From positions 5,407,488 through 5,471,487 of the forward strand of contig OZ004585.1 in the NCBI GenBank assembly GCA_963924555.1: a stretch of 64,000 nucleotides of DNA, given 5' to 3'. Source of the stretch: Crambe crambe. Lineage: Eukaryota; Porifera; Demospongiae; Poecilosclerida; Crambeidae. The position numbers and the translations under genes were made by a program. Positions 1 to 10,919 of this stretch are shown here, piece by piece. The notes beneath the pieces are model-generated. The model was not told the DNA's origin. It saw nothing but the letters and a program-made list of their open reading frames with translations, and ran no database searches. Numbering within the stretch: the first letter of the stretch is position 1; the number at the start of each line of letters is the position of its first letter.

Positions 1-2
1 AA

Positions 3-2424
3 TTTATTTGCGACCTACATGCAGACTCCAAATCCTTTCCAGCACAAACAGCCACAGAAGAAGATGCCGATGTTATTCATCAGACAATAGATGAAGTGAT
101 TGATACGTGCTCCCAACAACCTGTTTCTAAGGTTAGCTTAAGGGATTGCCTAAGTGGGTCACACAGTAAAACAATATGAATCAACTGTCTGGTTCACCTC
201 AATATGTATGCATAGTGCATGCTGTCTATCCGTTCACCTCAATATGTATGCATAGTGCATGCTGTCTATCTGTTCACCTCAATATGTATGCATAGTGCAT
301 GCTGTCTATCCGTTCACCTCATTATGTATGCATAGTGCATGCTGTCTATCCGTTCACCTCAATATGTATGCATAGAGTACACAGTGTATGACAGCAGTGG
401 AACCTCCCAAGGACTGCCCGATTATGGACTCCTCAAAATTAAGCACTCCAGTACCTTTAAGTGGGCATGGTCCTTAAGGTTATGGTCTACACTTGTCCCA
501 ATAATTAACGAGGCGAGTAGTTGTACTAGCTATGAGATGCTACAGTCAAAAATTACAGTTTCATCCCACTGATATGGATCCAACATATCTAACACATCAT
601 GCAGGTATTGGAGTACATGAGAACTGACGTCCATGTTGGTGGAAAGCAAGTATTGGCAATAGTTTTGGCTGACCTAGAGACTGCACTTACATTTCCCTTA
701 AGCCGCATACGAGTGGCAATGAATAGGGGGAATTTCGGACAGACCAGGATCACAAAGGACTTCTTACAACCAGGTAGCTCAAGCACTTCCATCACAAGAA
801 ATGCAAACAGTAGAAGAAGGAAGTGTGAAGCATTTACACTAAATAAAATAGAGTCGGACAAATGTGATCAACTCAAGGCTGGTAAGAATAGGACTAATAC
901 ATACCTGTGTCCCAATGTTATTTCATTCTCTGCATCCAGCTTGCAAAAAATCCAAATCAGATGTGAAGAGCACACCCAGCACATCTTTCATGGAGACTTC
1001 TATTGCTATGGAAGTAATTGTGCCCACATCGATATCTGAGGAAAATGAAGGTTTTTCAAACTGTTCAGGTACAGAAAGCAACACTTTACTCACAAAAGGT
1101 ATGAAAGATAAATCTCCCCAGACATAGAAGATGGAACTAGAACTATTAAAGCACCCACTCCTGATGATGTAGTCTCTCTGCAGGACATGAAAGTTGTCTC
1201 AAGCTGTGAGAGAAACTGCACAATAGTAGTGGTCTTACCAGTTTACAGTGGTTTTTTGACTTCACTTCTCCAGGCGAAAAAGAGGAGATTCTTCCAGTTG
1301 TCATTCCTGACACCTCGAATGATGATGTGGCTTCTCTTCGAGATACGAATGTTATCTATGAGAGTATAAGTGAGTTTATAGCAAATAGGGGTAGCGCATC
1401 TGTCAAATGGTAACACATAAGGCAAGCTCAGTGAGAATGGAAATCTCATATGGAACAAAGGGTAAAAGCTTGATTTTCAGTATGAATACAAACTGTGAAA
1501 GCATGGCCAATTTTACATGCAATCAGTAAAAAGATAAGTAAAACTAGTAAGCTGGACAGTTCTATTTAATACACAGCAAAAACAATAAAACAGCTATACA
1601 CTAGTTTAATCACCTAAATCGGTGATGCATTGGTTCTTGCTGATGGTGATTCATGACCTCTCAGGTGAAGAAACTTCTCCAGGTGAAAAAAAGGAGATCC
1701 CTCCAGCTGTCACTCCTGTGAAAGATGACATAGCCTCTCCTCGGGATGTGAATGGTAGGTTAGCTATGAGAATAACACAATGATTAAATTCTAATGGCAC
1801 CAACTAAACAAAGGTGGCTCTTTTTAAATTCTTTGACTTTTCCAGGTGACGAAGAGAAGATCCTCAAGAGTAGCAGTCAGGACATGAAAGGTGGCTCTCA
1901 CTCTAAGAGTAAAAGTGAGCAAAAAATTAATGGGACTGTCACTTAATCTACATGTACCAGTAGAGCCTTGCATATAACCAAAACTCTAAGGCCCTAGCTT
2001 GAGAGACTTCACTTGATAGTTCTATTAAATGCACAATAGATTTCTACAACTTAGGGTTTGGAGAGATAAGGGTTATGATTCCACTTTCTGAATAACAATT
2101 ACAAAATAATTCTATGCCATTTAGCTACATGGTCAGCATGTTTGACTTCTCCAGGTGATGAAGAGGAGATCCTTAAGAGCAGTCAGGACATGAAAGGTGG
2201 CTCTCGCTCAAAAAAGAGTAAAAGTGAGTTTATAGCTTCTATCCCTAGAGCATTATACGTGGTCGTGCATACTGAAATGCTGGATCCATGCACACTGTCA
2301 TGTCCTCTTTTAAATATTTATTTCAGGGCGAAAGAAAGATCAAATTTTACAAGACCACCTAACTGCATACTACATGCCAACACAGAAAAAAAGGAAAACT
2401 ACACAGAAAAAAAAGGAAAACTAG
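3..2424 (+). CDS. 3' part of an unrecognised nuclear-type protein with a C-terminal PIP-box-like motif
   Basis: Exons read in consistent phase: 3-131, 605-881, 940-1068, 1274-1369, 1683-1754, 1846-1914, 2155-2223 and 2327-2424 (stop 2422-2424). The 5' end lies outside the window. I do not recognise the family. The exon at 605-881 encodes a folded-looking stretch (GGKQVLAIVLADLETALTF). The next ones are acidic and Ser-rich, and the last is very basic. Exons 1274-1369 and 1683-1754 are diverged copies of each other (both read E-K-x-E-I-x-P, then D-D-x-A-S-x-R-D). Exons 1846-1914 and 2155-2223 are close copies (D-E-E-x-I-L-K-S-S, then Q-D-M-K-G-G-S). All four are phase 1-1, so any number can be spliced in without breaking the frame. 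The last exon reads QDHLTAYY followed by basic residues, which fits the PCNA-interacting consensus Q-x-x-h-x-x-a-a and resembles the tails of p21 or POLD3. A role in replication or repair is inference. Confidence 0.55.
192..376. repeat. 40-bp minisatellite, about 4.6 units
   Basis: Units begin at 192, 232, 272, 312 and 352 with GTTCACCTCAATATGTATGC (one unit has CATTATG) and differ by single bases. The array lies in the long first visible intron (132-604) of the gene ending at 2424. The remaining intron sequence shows no other feature. Confidence 0.9.
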
Positions 2425-3127
2425 GGTAATACTAAAACTTATATAATTATGACTCATCCACTGGATTGATTTACATCTTGAAATGATATTAAAGTTGAAT
2501 ACTAAAATTCTATATGCATGGATTCTTTTGCTTGCTGTGTAGCCACAATGATATCAAATTTGCTCTTACTTATCTATCAAGATATTCGCCCACACTGGTC
2601 GACAGTTTGGCCACTACTTGGTTCTACATATCAGTGATGGTTTTGATCGTCCAAAGGGACACCATTAAATAAATATTTATAAAGTGGGCATGGCAAAATA
2701 GATTGCTGGGCACGACACGAAATACAGGGGCGGACCCTCACTAATCCCAATAGCCTTGGGACACAGAGCCCTTTTGGATTAGTGAATGCATACAGTTTGA
2801 ATGGAGCACTTTCTAATTTCCATTCAAAATAGCCCTAAAATTTATGGCTATTTGGATATGTGAAGGTTCGGATCAAAGGGTTCAAATTAGAGCACATGCC
2901 AACCATCCAGACTTCCCAGGGGATTAGGAGACCCAGGAAATAACAGAAAAACCCAGGGAACACATTTTCATTATCATGCCTAGGTGCTCTATAATAGGTT
3001 AGATGATTATATGCATCTGAGATACATCAACATTAAATTTTAATAATTTCATTAATTCAAATCCAAGGAAAAAACAGTATCTCAGATCCAGAGAAGTGGC
3101 TTATGTAGCTAGTGTATTGCAGTGTTT
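2425..3127. other. Intergenic, nothing recognised
   Basis: AT-rich DNA after the stop codon at 2424. I see no ORF with coding character, no inverted repeat of note and no RNA gene. Confidence 0.5.
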
Positions 3128-4142
3128 TCACAGGGCACCACAGGCACAAGGCAGCATGGCACCAAGGACATGTACATAAGTACCATGGACACTAGAGGCA
3201 CACAGACACCCAGACGCAGCATGAATACTAAATGCGTCAAGACACCACAGTGATACTAAGGCACCATGCCACCAAGGACAAAAATGTGACACTAAGGCAT
3301 TGGACACCAGAGGCACCAAGGGCAAATAGACACAGTGCTGTGATACTTTACTCCATGGACACCAGAGGCACCCTTGACACCTGGCACCAAAGGCATCCTT
3401 GACACTGTGACACTATGGCACCAAAGCACCCTTGATACCAGTGGCACCATGACACCCTTGACACCATGACACTAGAGACCATGGCACCAAGGCACCACAG
3501 GAACCCTTGACGCCGTGACACTAAGACTCCTAAGCACCAGTGACACTATGGCACCAAGACACCACAGGCACCCTTGACACCATGACAGTAGAGGCACTAA
3601 GGCCCAGTGACACTATGGCACCAAGGCACCACAGGCACCCTGACACTAGAGGCACTAAGGCTCCTAAGCACCAGTGACACTATGGCACCACAGGCACCCT
3701 TGACACCATGACAGTAGAGGCACTAAGGCCCAGTGACACTATGGCACCAAGGCACCACAGGCACCCTGACACTAGAGGCACTAAGGCTCCTAAGCACCAG
3801 TGACACTATGGCACCACAGACACCCTTGACACCGTGACACTAGAGGCACTAAGACTCTAAGCACCAGTGACACTATGGCACCAAGGCACCACAGGCACCC
3901 TTGACACCGTGACACTACAGGCACTAAGACTCCTAAGCACCAGTGATACTATGGCACCAAGGCACCACAGACACCCTTGACACCGTGACACTAGAGGCAC
4001 TAAGGCTCCTAAGGACCAGTGACACTATGGCACCAAGGCACCCTTGACACCGTGACACTAGAGGCACTAAGGCTCCTAAGCACCAGTGACACTATGGCAC
4101 CACAGGCACCCTTGACACCGTGACACTAGAGGCACTAAGGCT
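3128..4142. repeat. GCACC/TGACAC minisatellite with a 60-85 bp higher-order unit
   Basis: A roughly 1-kb array of related short words (GGCACC, CTTGACACC, GTGACACTA, GAGGCACTAAG, CTCCTAAGCACCAG). From about 3480 these are organised into higher-order units of variable length that differ by presence or absence of a CACCAAGG block. The last unit is split by the transposon that starts at 4149 and resumes at 10562. The few ORFs across it are repeat translations. Confidence 0.9.
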
Positions 4143-4148
4143 CCAGAG

Positions 4149-4449
4149 TATGGCGGGGTATAAGCGTCTTAAACTCTGGGCGAATGTCCCAGTAATCACC
4201 CGGGCATATGTCCGGGCAAATGCCCGGGCAGTTGCCTGGGCACGGCACAAAAAAGGGGCGTGACGACCACACCTTACCTAAAAAGGGCGGGGCAGATCAC
4301 AAGTGGGCGTAGCTGGACTGCAGACAGATGCCCAGGCAACTGCCCGGGCAACTGCCCGGGCAGATGTCTGGGCGAATGCTGGCGTCCAGTAAAGGGTTCA
4401 GGCCAGTCTAGCTTTATGCCCAGGCAGAATCGGAATCAGACTTTGTGTG
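4149..4449. repeat. Left terminal inverted repeat of the 6.4-kb transposon
   Basis: It pairs with 10275-10561 over about 290 bp. The left copy has a stretch of about 15 nt near 4390-4406 that the right copy lacks. The TIR is itself rich in self-complementary GCCCGGGCA words, several in tandem at 4190-4235 and 4330-4375, so each TIR can fold alone. The longer ORFs over it are translations of this repeat. Confidence 0.95.
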
Positions 4450-4471
4450 CCCGTGTGTCTCTAGCACGTAA

Positions 4472-6017
4472 ATGGCAAGAAGAAGTAGGGCTGCTGTTTC
4501 ATTCAGCTCTATAGAAGTTCTAGAGGGCGTAGGAAGACTTCTATCAGAGGTACAGCATTCTTGCAGGGATGGTAGCATCTTCCATGATAGAATTCATGGA
4601 TTTCAACTGCGTCTAAGAGATTCCTCGAGGAATGTAGAACGTCTATCTCACTTGTTAGGAAGGGAGAACCATCAAAACATTATAGATGGTCTGCATGAAG
4701 TGTTGAGATCTTTGGGACAAAGAGGAAGAAGAATAGGTTCCAATGATGATGCTTACATATCTCATCAGGATTTTGATGGTAAACATACCAATAGTAGCTA
4801 CTTGGCAACATTGATATTAAATCAGGGTTCTTTATGATACAGGTCAGCAGGGAAGGCCTCCTTTCTCCATACCACAAAATCAACTCGAGTACCTGGTTGG
4901 AATTAATTTTACTGTTCCTGAAATTGCAACTCTACTCGGTGTGTCTCAGGCAACAGTTCGAAGAAGAATGCAACTGTATGGACTGTCCATTCGACAGACA
5001 TACGCTCCCTTACCTGACACAGAGCTTGATGATTTAGTGGCAGAAATTGTAAGCGAACATCCCAATTCTGGATATAGAATGATCCGTAGCCACCTGCTTA
5101 ATAGAGGACTCAGAATCCAGGAAAGAAGAGTCAGAGAATCACTTGCTCGCACTGATCCATTATCAGTAGCATACAGATGGAGTCGAAATGGCAGGATACA
5201 TCGAAGACAATATTCGGTACCATATCCCAATGCCATTTGGCACATTGATGGCAACATGAGCCTGAACAGGTGGAGCTTTACTGTTCATGGGGCAGTGGAT
5301 GGATACAGCCGCCTTGTGACTTACCTGCATTGTTCAACCTATAACAATTCTGAAACTGTTTTGGCTCAGTTTGTTAGAGGTGGTGAGAGATATGGTTTCC
5401 CATCTCGAGTGAGATCAGACTTTGGAGGAGAGAACATTTCTGTTGCTCACTTTATGACTCTTGTGAGAGGTACTGATCGGGGGAGCCATCTTACGGGAAG
5501 ATCAGTAAACAACCAGCGTATAGAACGCTTTTGGAGGGATGTATTCACTGGATGCCTGAGTACTTACTACCACCTCTTTTATTTCATGGAAAACAATGGC
5601 ATTTTGGATATCGAAAATGACCTGCATATTTTTGCACTTTAGTATGTTTATAGACCTCGAATTAATCGATCTCTGGTTGCATTTCTTGGGGCCTGGAACA
5701 GGCATCCAATACGAACAGCTGGTAACCTAAGTCCAATTCAACTATGGGTTACTGGAATGCTTCAAAACTATCATTCAGCACATTTGCCTATCCAAGAGGT
5801 TTTCGCTTCTGAGGCTACAAGCATGACAGATTGTGTACCTGATGTAGATAGGTCTAGAACCACAGAGTCAGAAGACAATGGATCATTACACGGAGTTCCC
5901 CTCCAAGACCTAGAACAGTCAATTGACCCATTGCAAGAAAGTTTCGTGTGGGGTATTGATATTTATGTTAGTGTTCTGGAATTTCTGATTGATGTGGCCA
6001 GTGAGTCCTCTGATTGA
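4472..6017 (+). CDS. DDE (rve-type) integrase/transposase of the IS3EU-like element
   Basis: Two exons, 4472-4778 and 4843-6017, joined in phase through a 64-bp GT-AG intron, give about 493 codons. It would cut and join the element's ends in the nucleus. After the splice comes an N-terminal helix-turn-helix region (VPEIATLLGVSQATVRRR, about residues 125-145). The DDE core follows: first Asp in WHIDGN (5240-5257), second Asp in RSDFGGEN (5413-5436), Glu in NQRIERFWRD (about 5509-5540). The tail YVYRPRINRSL ... LSPIQLW is typical of this family. An in-frame TAG at 5640-5642 separates the core from this tail, so this copy is probably non-functional unless the stop is read through. The start ATG at 4472 lies just inside the left TIR. 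It converges with the HECT gene, with about 300 bp between the stop codons. Confidence 0.88.
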
Positions 6018-6319
6018 ATGACCTATTATAGCCAATAACCTGTATCAAAATAATATTATTGATGAAGTAATTGCACAAATCTTGTGAAGTTGATTATGGG
6101 AGGAGTGACTGAGTTTAGAGTTATTGAGGTTCATGAGTGATTGTGAAAAAAAGAAAGAGGATAGCTAGCTATGAGTTTAGGTTCATGAGTGATCGTGAAA
6201 AAAAAAGACCATTATTCAAAGATTGTGACTGAATTTAGAGTTAAGGTTCATGAGTGATTATGAAAAAATTGAGCATTGTTCAAAGAGTGATCATGAGTGA
6301 GCAACTGTGAGAGAAGTTA
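6018..6319. repeat. Spacer between convergent transposon genes with a degenerate tandem repeat
   Basis: The phrase AGGTTCATGAGTGAT followed by a GTGAAAAAAA-like run occurs at about 6127, 6180 and 6245, spaced about 55-65 bp. No ORF of note. The 3' ends of both element genes must terminate here; AT-rich AATAATATT-like sequence follows the integrase stop. Confidence 0.6.
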
Positions 6320-9300
6320 TCAAAATACATCGAAAAACCACATATTCCTGTTGTTTATAACAGATGTAAATTCATCAGAAAAGGTAGTGTATGACTCATA
6401 AGATATGGGGAGGTGGAGAGTCATCGTGCATGTGTTTGCTGTGGGTCTTCTTTCGAAGCCTTCCATGGAATTAAATAACACTTTGATTTTCTTGTTGCTA
6501 CAAACCGAAAATCCAGTAATGAAACTGAGAAATCTTACCAGCACTTGAGGAACTAGAGAATAAACAAAACGGCGTAGAAAGTCATATACGGCTTCTTCAG
6601 ATTGATTCTTGAAGTCAGGTTCAGCTATCATCTCCCAGACTCGTGTGGTAGTTGGATGCAACATCTCATACATAGCATCAACCAGCAGTGTGTTGCCGGT
6701 ACACCTATTCCAAAGTGTGGGATGGGAACTGAGCATACCCCTTCTCATTTCACTGAGGGCGTAAAATGGCTTTGCTATCAAGGCATATCTTGCAGCTTGG
6801 GTGACTAACTTAGAAAGGTTTTCACGTGTTGCTACAGCTGACACATAAAATCGGCTCAACATCGGGGTGATTACCCTAGCAATCAAGTCACTTGTTAGTG
6901 ATTCACCTGTCTTTTCCAAAGCCGATCTTTCAAAGTCATCAATGTAGTCATAGAAGGAAGACACTATCTCACCATCAGATAAGGGAACATCCACACCATT
7001 TATCAAAATCTTGGCACAAACAACAGATAAGTTAACGGGGAAATAGCCAGTGAGAATATATGCATGAGATACAAAGCGACCAATATGATAAAACTGTGGG
7101 AGATAAGATGGAATTACTGGTGGCACCTTAGCACTGCTACCATCCATGACACGCTCGAACTCATCCCAGAAACAATTTACTACTTCACGACGTAGACCAC
7201 CCATATCAATCCCACGTTCATCATTGAAGTGGACTTTAATCTCCTTCCAATGTAGATTTTGATCCGAAGCATATGCATCGATTATACAAGAAACAACGTT
7301 AGAGCGATCCACATTTAATGTGGACACGCCATTTTGAATTAGCTTAGCACGAATATTTGCCCGCCCACCATCCATTTCCACTATATCTCGAAAAAATGAC
7401 CTGAAATAGTAATAATTATGTATGTGATTTCAGATGCATGCTTAACACTCTTAGCTAACCTTTCGCTTTCACTTGGAGATGCAGGCTCTACCTGTGTCAG
7501 ATCTACAATTTCGACAGCTTCCTACAGTGCACGATATTAGTGAACTCATAGGTGTAAATACCGGGGGAGGGGGGGCTTTGGGGGCTAAAAATCCCCAGAA
7601 ATTATAATTATTATTTTATAACATAATAAATGAATGTGCTGACTCATGACTCATAACCACATTACATACATGCTGATAGAGGGCAGGCTAAAAATGAATT
7701 TAGAATCCCCCCCACTATAAAATTTATGCCTACACCCATTCCCACACTAGCAAAGAAGATGCCCTCATCAGTTGAACAAGTGTATGTACTAATAATGATA
7801 CTTACGTGAACATCTGGGGGGGTTTCTGGTACAGCAACTTCCTCATTCTGCATAAGGGTATTAATATTTATTATTGGACCTAAATTCTGCTATGTGCGTA
7901 CTTACCTGTTTATTCTCTCCAATTACAACACAGAATGGTGGTAGACCTGATTCAGAAAGTCTCATTTCTCTATTCGTGGTGAGAGGTACTGGTATTGTAG
8001 AAAACCTTGCAAGCACTCGAAAATTTCGTGGGTTAATGGATTCGTGTGAACCAATTAATGCGTAAATGGCCTGTGTATGCGTATAAAAAAATCATGTACC
8101 AGTGATATACATGCATACGTACATCAACTCTGTCAGTCATCAGGAACCGTCTGGATATTCGGCTGCCGTCAGGAAAGAGAACTCGGACTTTCATTATGTT
8201 TGGCAATCCCATGGCAGGCTCTGGTGGTATCGTTAAGCTTAGATCAGAACGGATCTGCCGATGCCACTATTGTTGGTATTCAGAATGAAAGTGGCAACTT
8301 TTTTTTGCACAAGAACTAACCTCATTCATTCTTCTTTGTTGTTGTTGTTCATCCACTTCGTCTATCCTATTTTGAATTTCATCATCTTCAGTAATTTGTC
8401 TTGATATAATACTATTCCTTTGCTGCAGCAGAACATAACATTTGCACTATTGTGGGATCACAGTTTTTAAGACATCACCTGCTCTCTGTCAATCTCTAGG
8501 CTTTGCTGGAAAGCTCTATCTTGCTCTGCTCGTATACGTCTAGACTGGAATGTGCATGTGCAAAATTATATTCAATAGCTTGCTAAGACATAATTAGTAG
8601 CTAATACCTCTTCAAGTGATGCCCTCTCATTGATAGATCCAGCCTGTACTTCGACATCAGAGTGATTTGGTTCTTCGTTTTGACTGGGACTGCTAACACT
8701 AGACTCAGCTTGAACTTCTTGGACAACCTCAGATAAAGTCAGTTCTTCGTTTGGACTAGGCCTGGCACTGCTACCATCAGATCCATCAACAACCACCTCT
8801 TGGTTAGCTCCAAACTCATTCGGTTCTATGGCGTCATCAAGCTCATCAATAATTTGCTGCCCACCTCCAGCCTCTTGACTAAAGCTAGTGCTGTGTGTGC
8901 CAGCATCTCTGTGCATCGTTGCCATGCCACTACTATGTGAATTGCCACCATCGACTGGAGAACGAGTTAGCAAATCACGAAGAGTTGATTCACCATGAAG
9001 TCCACCTACTGAAGTAGTGTCAACCCGAGATTGAGGAGAACTATGGGTTGAGAAACCAAGGGATTCTTCAGGGGAATAGCGTGATGATCGAGGGGATCTG
9101 TTGTCAGTAGAGGTATGCCGAGTTCGAGGGGGTCTAAATAAATCACTATAGAACTCTGAAAATAAAATAAGTTATAGTGTCATCTCCAGAATTGAATTAT
9201 GCCTCCTACATAAATCGCACATAATTATAACACACCTGAATCACTTTCTGAAGTACTTATTAATTCAGGTTGATGATTGCACGTGTACATATGATCGGGA

Positions 9301-10214
9301 ATGTCTGCAATCCTGATCTGTGATACACAGTCAATGCAATCTATGGATCTCTTGGGTGTATATGCCTAAATTTGATGTATAATAAACACTAAGTTAGCTA
9401 TTAGACTGGAAGGAATTACCTCCACTTGTGATACTCGGTGTGATCCACGTACCTCCTTCAAGGGCCGAATATAAACACGGCCTTTTCTCCCTATTGAGGT
9501 TTTAAGCATCTCCACCGTGAAATATGGTAAAAACGGCTGGTCATTGCTTGGTATTCGAGTTGGGTCATCGATGGACAGGGGAACGATAACTTGGTGCCCT
9601 GGACCCCCTGCTCTGCAAAACTCATATGACGTGTTCTTGAGCATAGGGTATAGCGATACAACAAGGTAGTGTAACTCAGTTGAGCTGAGAAGGTCAAGTT
9701 CTAATGGTTCCTCATCTCTGCTGAACCATAGAGTTCCCATACCATCTCTGCAGAGGTCGTCCATTGCTGATTTGGTGGGCACTCTGCTAATATCTGGCTT
9801 AGAGAGACAGCAGGGTATGGTTTTCCATTTTGAGATCTTTCGTCTTTTTTGGCGTCTACCCCCCTGATTCAAGAATGGGAACCTGGTACCTAGCTCTGTT
9901 GGAAGAGGAGCAGTGGAGTTAAGGAGTGATAACCCATGCTGTACTGCCCGGTACACTCTCTCTGTAGCACTGGCTATTGGTGCAGTACCTGTCACTGTTG
10001 CAGTACTACTTGATACAGCAGTTGCTGCTGGAGTGGAAGATCTGCTTCTACCTCGTCCTCGGCTCCTACTGAAAGATGATGGAGATGGCTCTATAAACTC
10101 TTCCGCAGAATCAGTTGTCGTTGTTGTATCTCTGCTGGAGAGACTCTGAGCTCGAATCCTAGACGAAGATAGTTGCAAACGGCGCCCTCTGGATCTTATA
10201 GGCCTTTCAGTCAT
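6320..10214 (-). CDS. Transposon-borne UBX-HECT E3 ubiquitin ligase
   Basis: Ten exons (9420-10214, 9236-9365, 8608-9155, 8479-8544, 8321-8422, 8123-8254, 7906-8070, 7806-7847, 7460-7521, 6320-7400) join without a phase error into about 1040 residues with no internal stop. The N-terminus is Arg/Ser-rich. The end of exon 1 has the block LYPMLKN ... FCRAGG ... YIRPL that I recall from fish transposon-linked HECT proteins. A Ser-rich acidic linker follows. Next come a helix EQDRAFQQSLEIDREQ and a Q-rich coil, then a UBX fold (VRVLFPDGSRISRRF to GLPPFCVVIGEN, about residues 570-645) in the order seen in FAF1-type proteins. The p97-contacting FPR loop appears to read STIP instead. The HECT domain (about 690-1040) keeps the catalytic Cys in TANTCTM near residue 1005 (about 6430). 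Such a ligase would take ubiquitin from an E2 as a thioester; its role for the element is unknown. Confidence 0.85.
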
Positions 10215-10274
10215 CTCTAGCTCTAGCTATATTACACATGCATGCTCTACACCAGCTAGCCCGTAAATCAGGCT

Positions 10275-10561
10275 GACACACAAAGTCTGATTCCGATTCT
10301 GCCTGGGCATAAAGCTAGACTGAACGCCAGCATTCGCCCAGACATCTGCCCGGGCAATTGCCCGGGCAGTTGCCTGGGCATCTGTCTGCAGTCCAGCTAC
10401 GCCCACTTGTGATCTGCCCCGCCCTTTTTAGGTAAGGTGTGGTCGTCACGCCCTTTTTTTTGTGCCGTGCCCAGGCAACTGCCCGGGCATTTGCCCGGAC
10501 ATATGCCCGGGTGATTACTGGGACATTCGCCCAGAGTTTAAGACGCTTATACCCCGCCATA
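10275..10561. repeat. Right terminal inverted repeat of the 6.4-kb transposon
   Basis: Reverse complement of 4149-4449, ending in CGCTTATACCCCGCCATA at 10561 next to the CCAGAG duplication at 10562-10567. The start codon of the HECT gene (10214) lies about 60 bp inside it, so its promoter probably lies in or beside the TIR. Confidence 0.95.
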
Positions 10562-10567
10562 CCAGAG

Positions 10568-10919
10568 CACCAGTAAAAATTATCTTACCTATCATGCAGA
10601 TCTGACACATGCTGGAGAAAAGGAGGTCAAAGTTCGTTGGATCTCTGGGCATAACGTGATTCACTAAAATTTGTGCGGGGGACCTGCCGGGTCAGGGGAA
10701 AACCCTAACCCCACCCCCTTGTACAACAACAACAACAACGGATTATAATGAAGCATCAATGTCCAGATCGTATGAGTTTGAGCATGGTCTGAATCATCAT
10801 GAATCTTAGCCAGTTGGTTGATTTTTAGCTTTTTAGCTAGCTATGTAGTCTAGTAATCGCGTGCCAGCTAAGCTATAGCTTTACTATAACGGAATAGTTC
10901 AGTAAAACACACTACACAG
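10568..10919. other. Intergenic, nothing recognised
   Basis: It starts with the remnant of the minisatellite unit, then unique sequence with a CCCTAACCCCACCCCC stretch and a short (ACA)n run near 10725. The promoter and first exon of the following GLEBS gene may lie here, but I cannot place a start codon. Confidence 0.4.

Larger units (their letters stand above)
4143..10567. mobile_element. Complete TIR DNA transposon with integrase and UBX-HECT genes (IS3EU-like)
   Basis: The element proper is 4149-10561 and is flanked by the 6-bp duplication CCAGAG (4143-4148 and 10562-10567). Its ends are TATGGCGGGGTATAAGCG and the exact complement, opening ~300-bp terminal inverted repeats. It holds two convergent genes: an rve-type integrase on plus (4472-6017) and a HECT protein on minus (6320-10214). 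From memory, the integrase belongs to a family common in fish and cnidarian genomes, often next to G2/M-phase-specific E3-ligase-like HECT genes. I take this as the IS3EU group of Repbase, which I recall as having 6-bp duplications; the group name needs a search. No polymerase, capsid or protease gene is present, so it is not a Polinton. The integrase has one in-frame stop, while the HECT gene looks whole, so the insertion appears young. Confidence 0.9.

Noticed and set aside
192-376. CRISPR array
   Set aside because: The 40-bp units are head-to-tail with no spacers, in a eukaryotic intron.
4260-4514. 84-codon ORF in the left TIR (and its twin at 10315-10560)
   Set aside because: It is the TIR repeat itself, and the same text appears at both ends in opposite orientation.
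4143-10567. Polinton or other capsid-bearing element, because of integrase, 6-bp duplication and long TIRs
   Set aside because: It is far too short, its ends are TATGGCG rather than AG, and the only other gene is a HECT ligase. No polymerase, protease or capsid gene is present.
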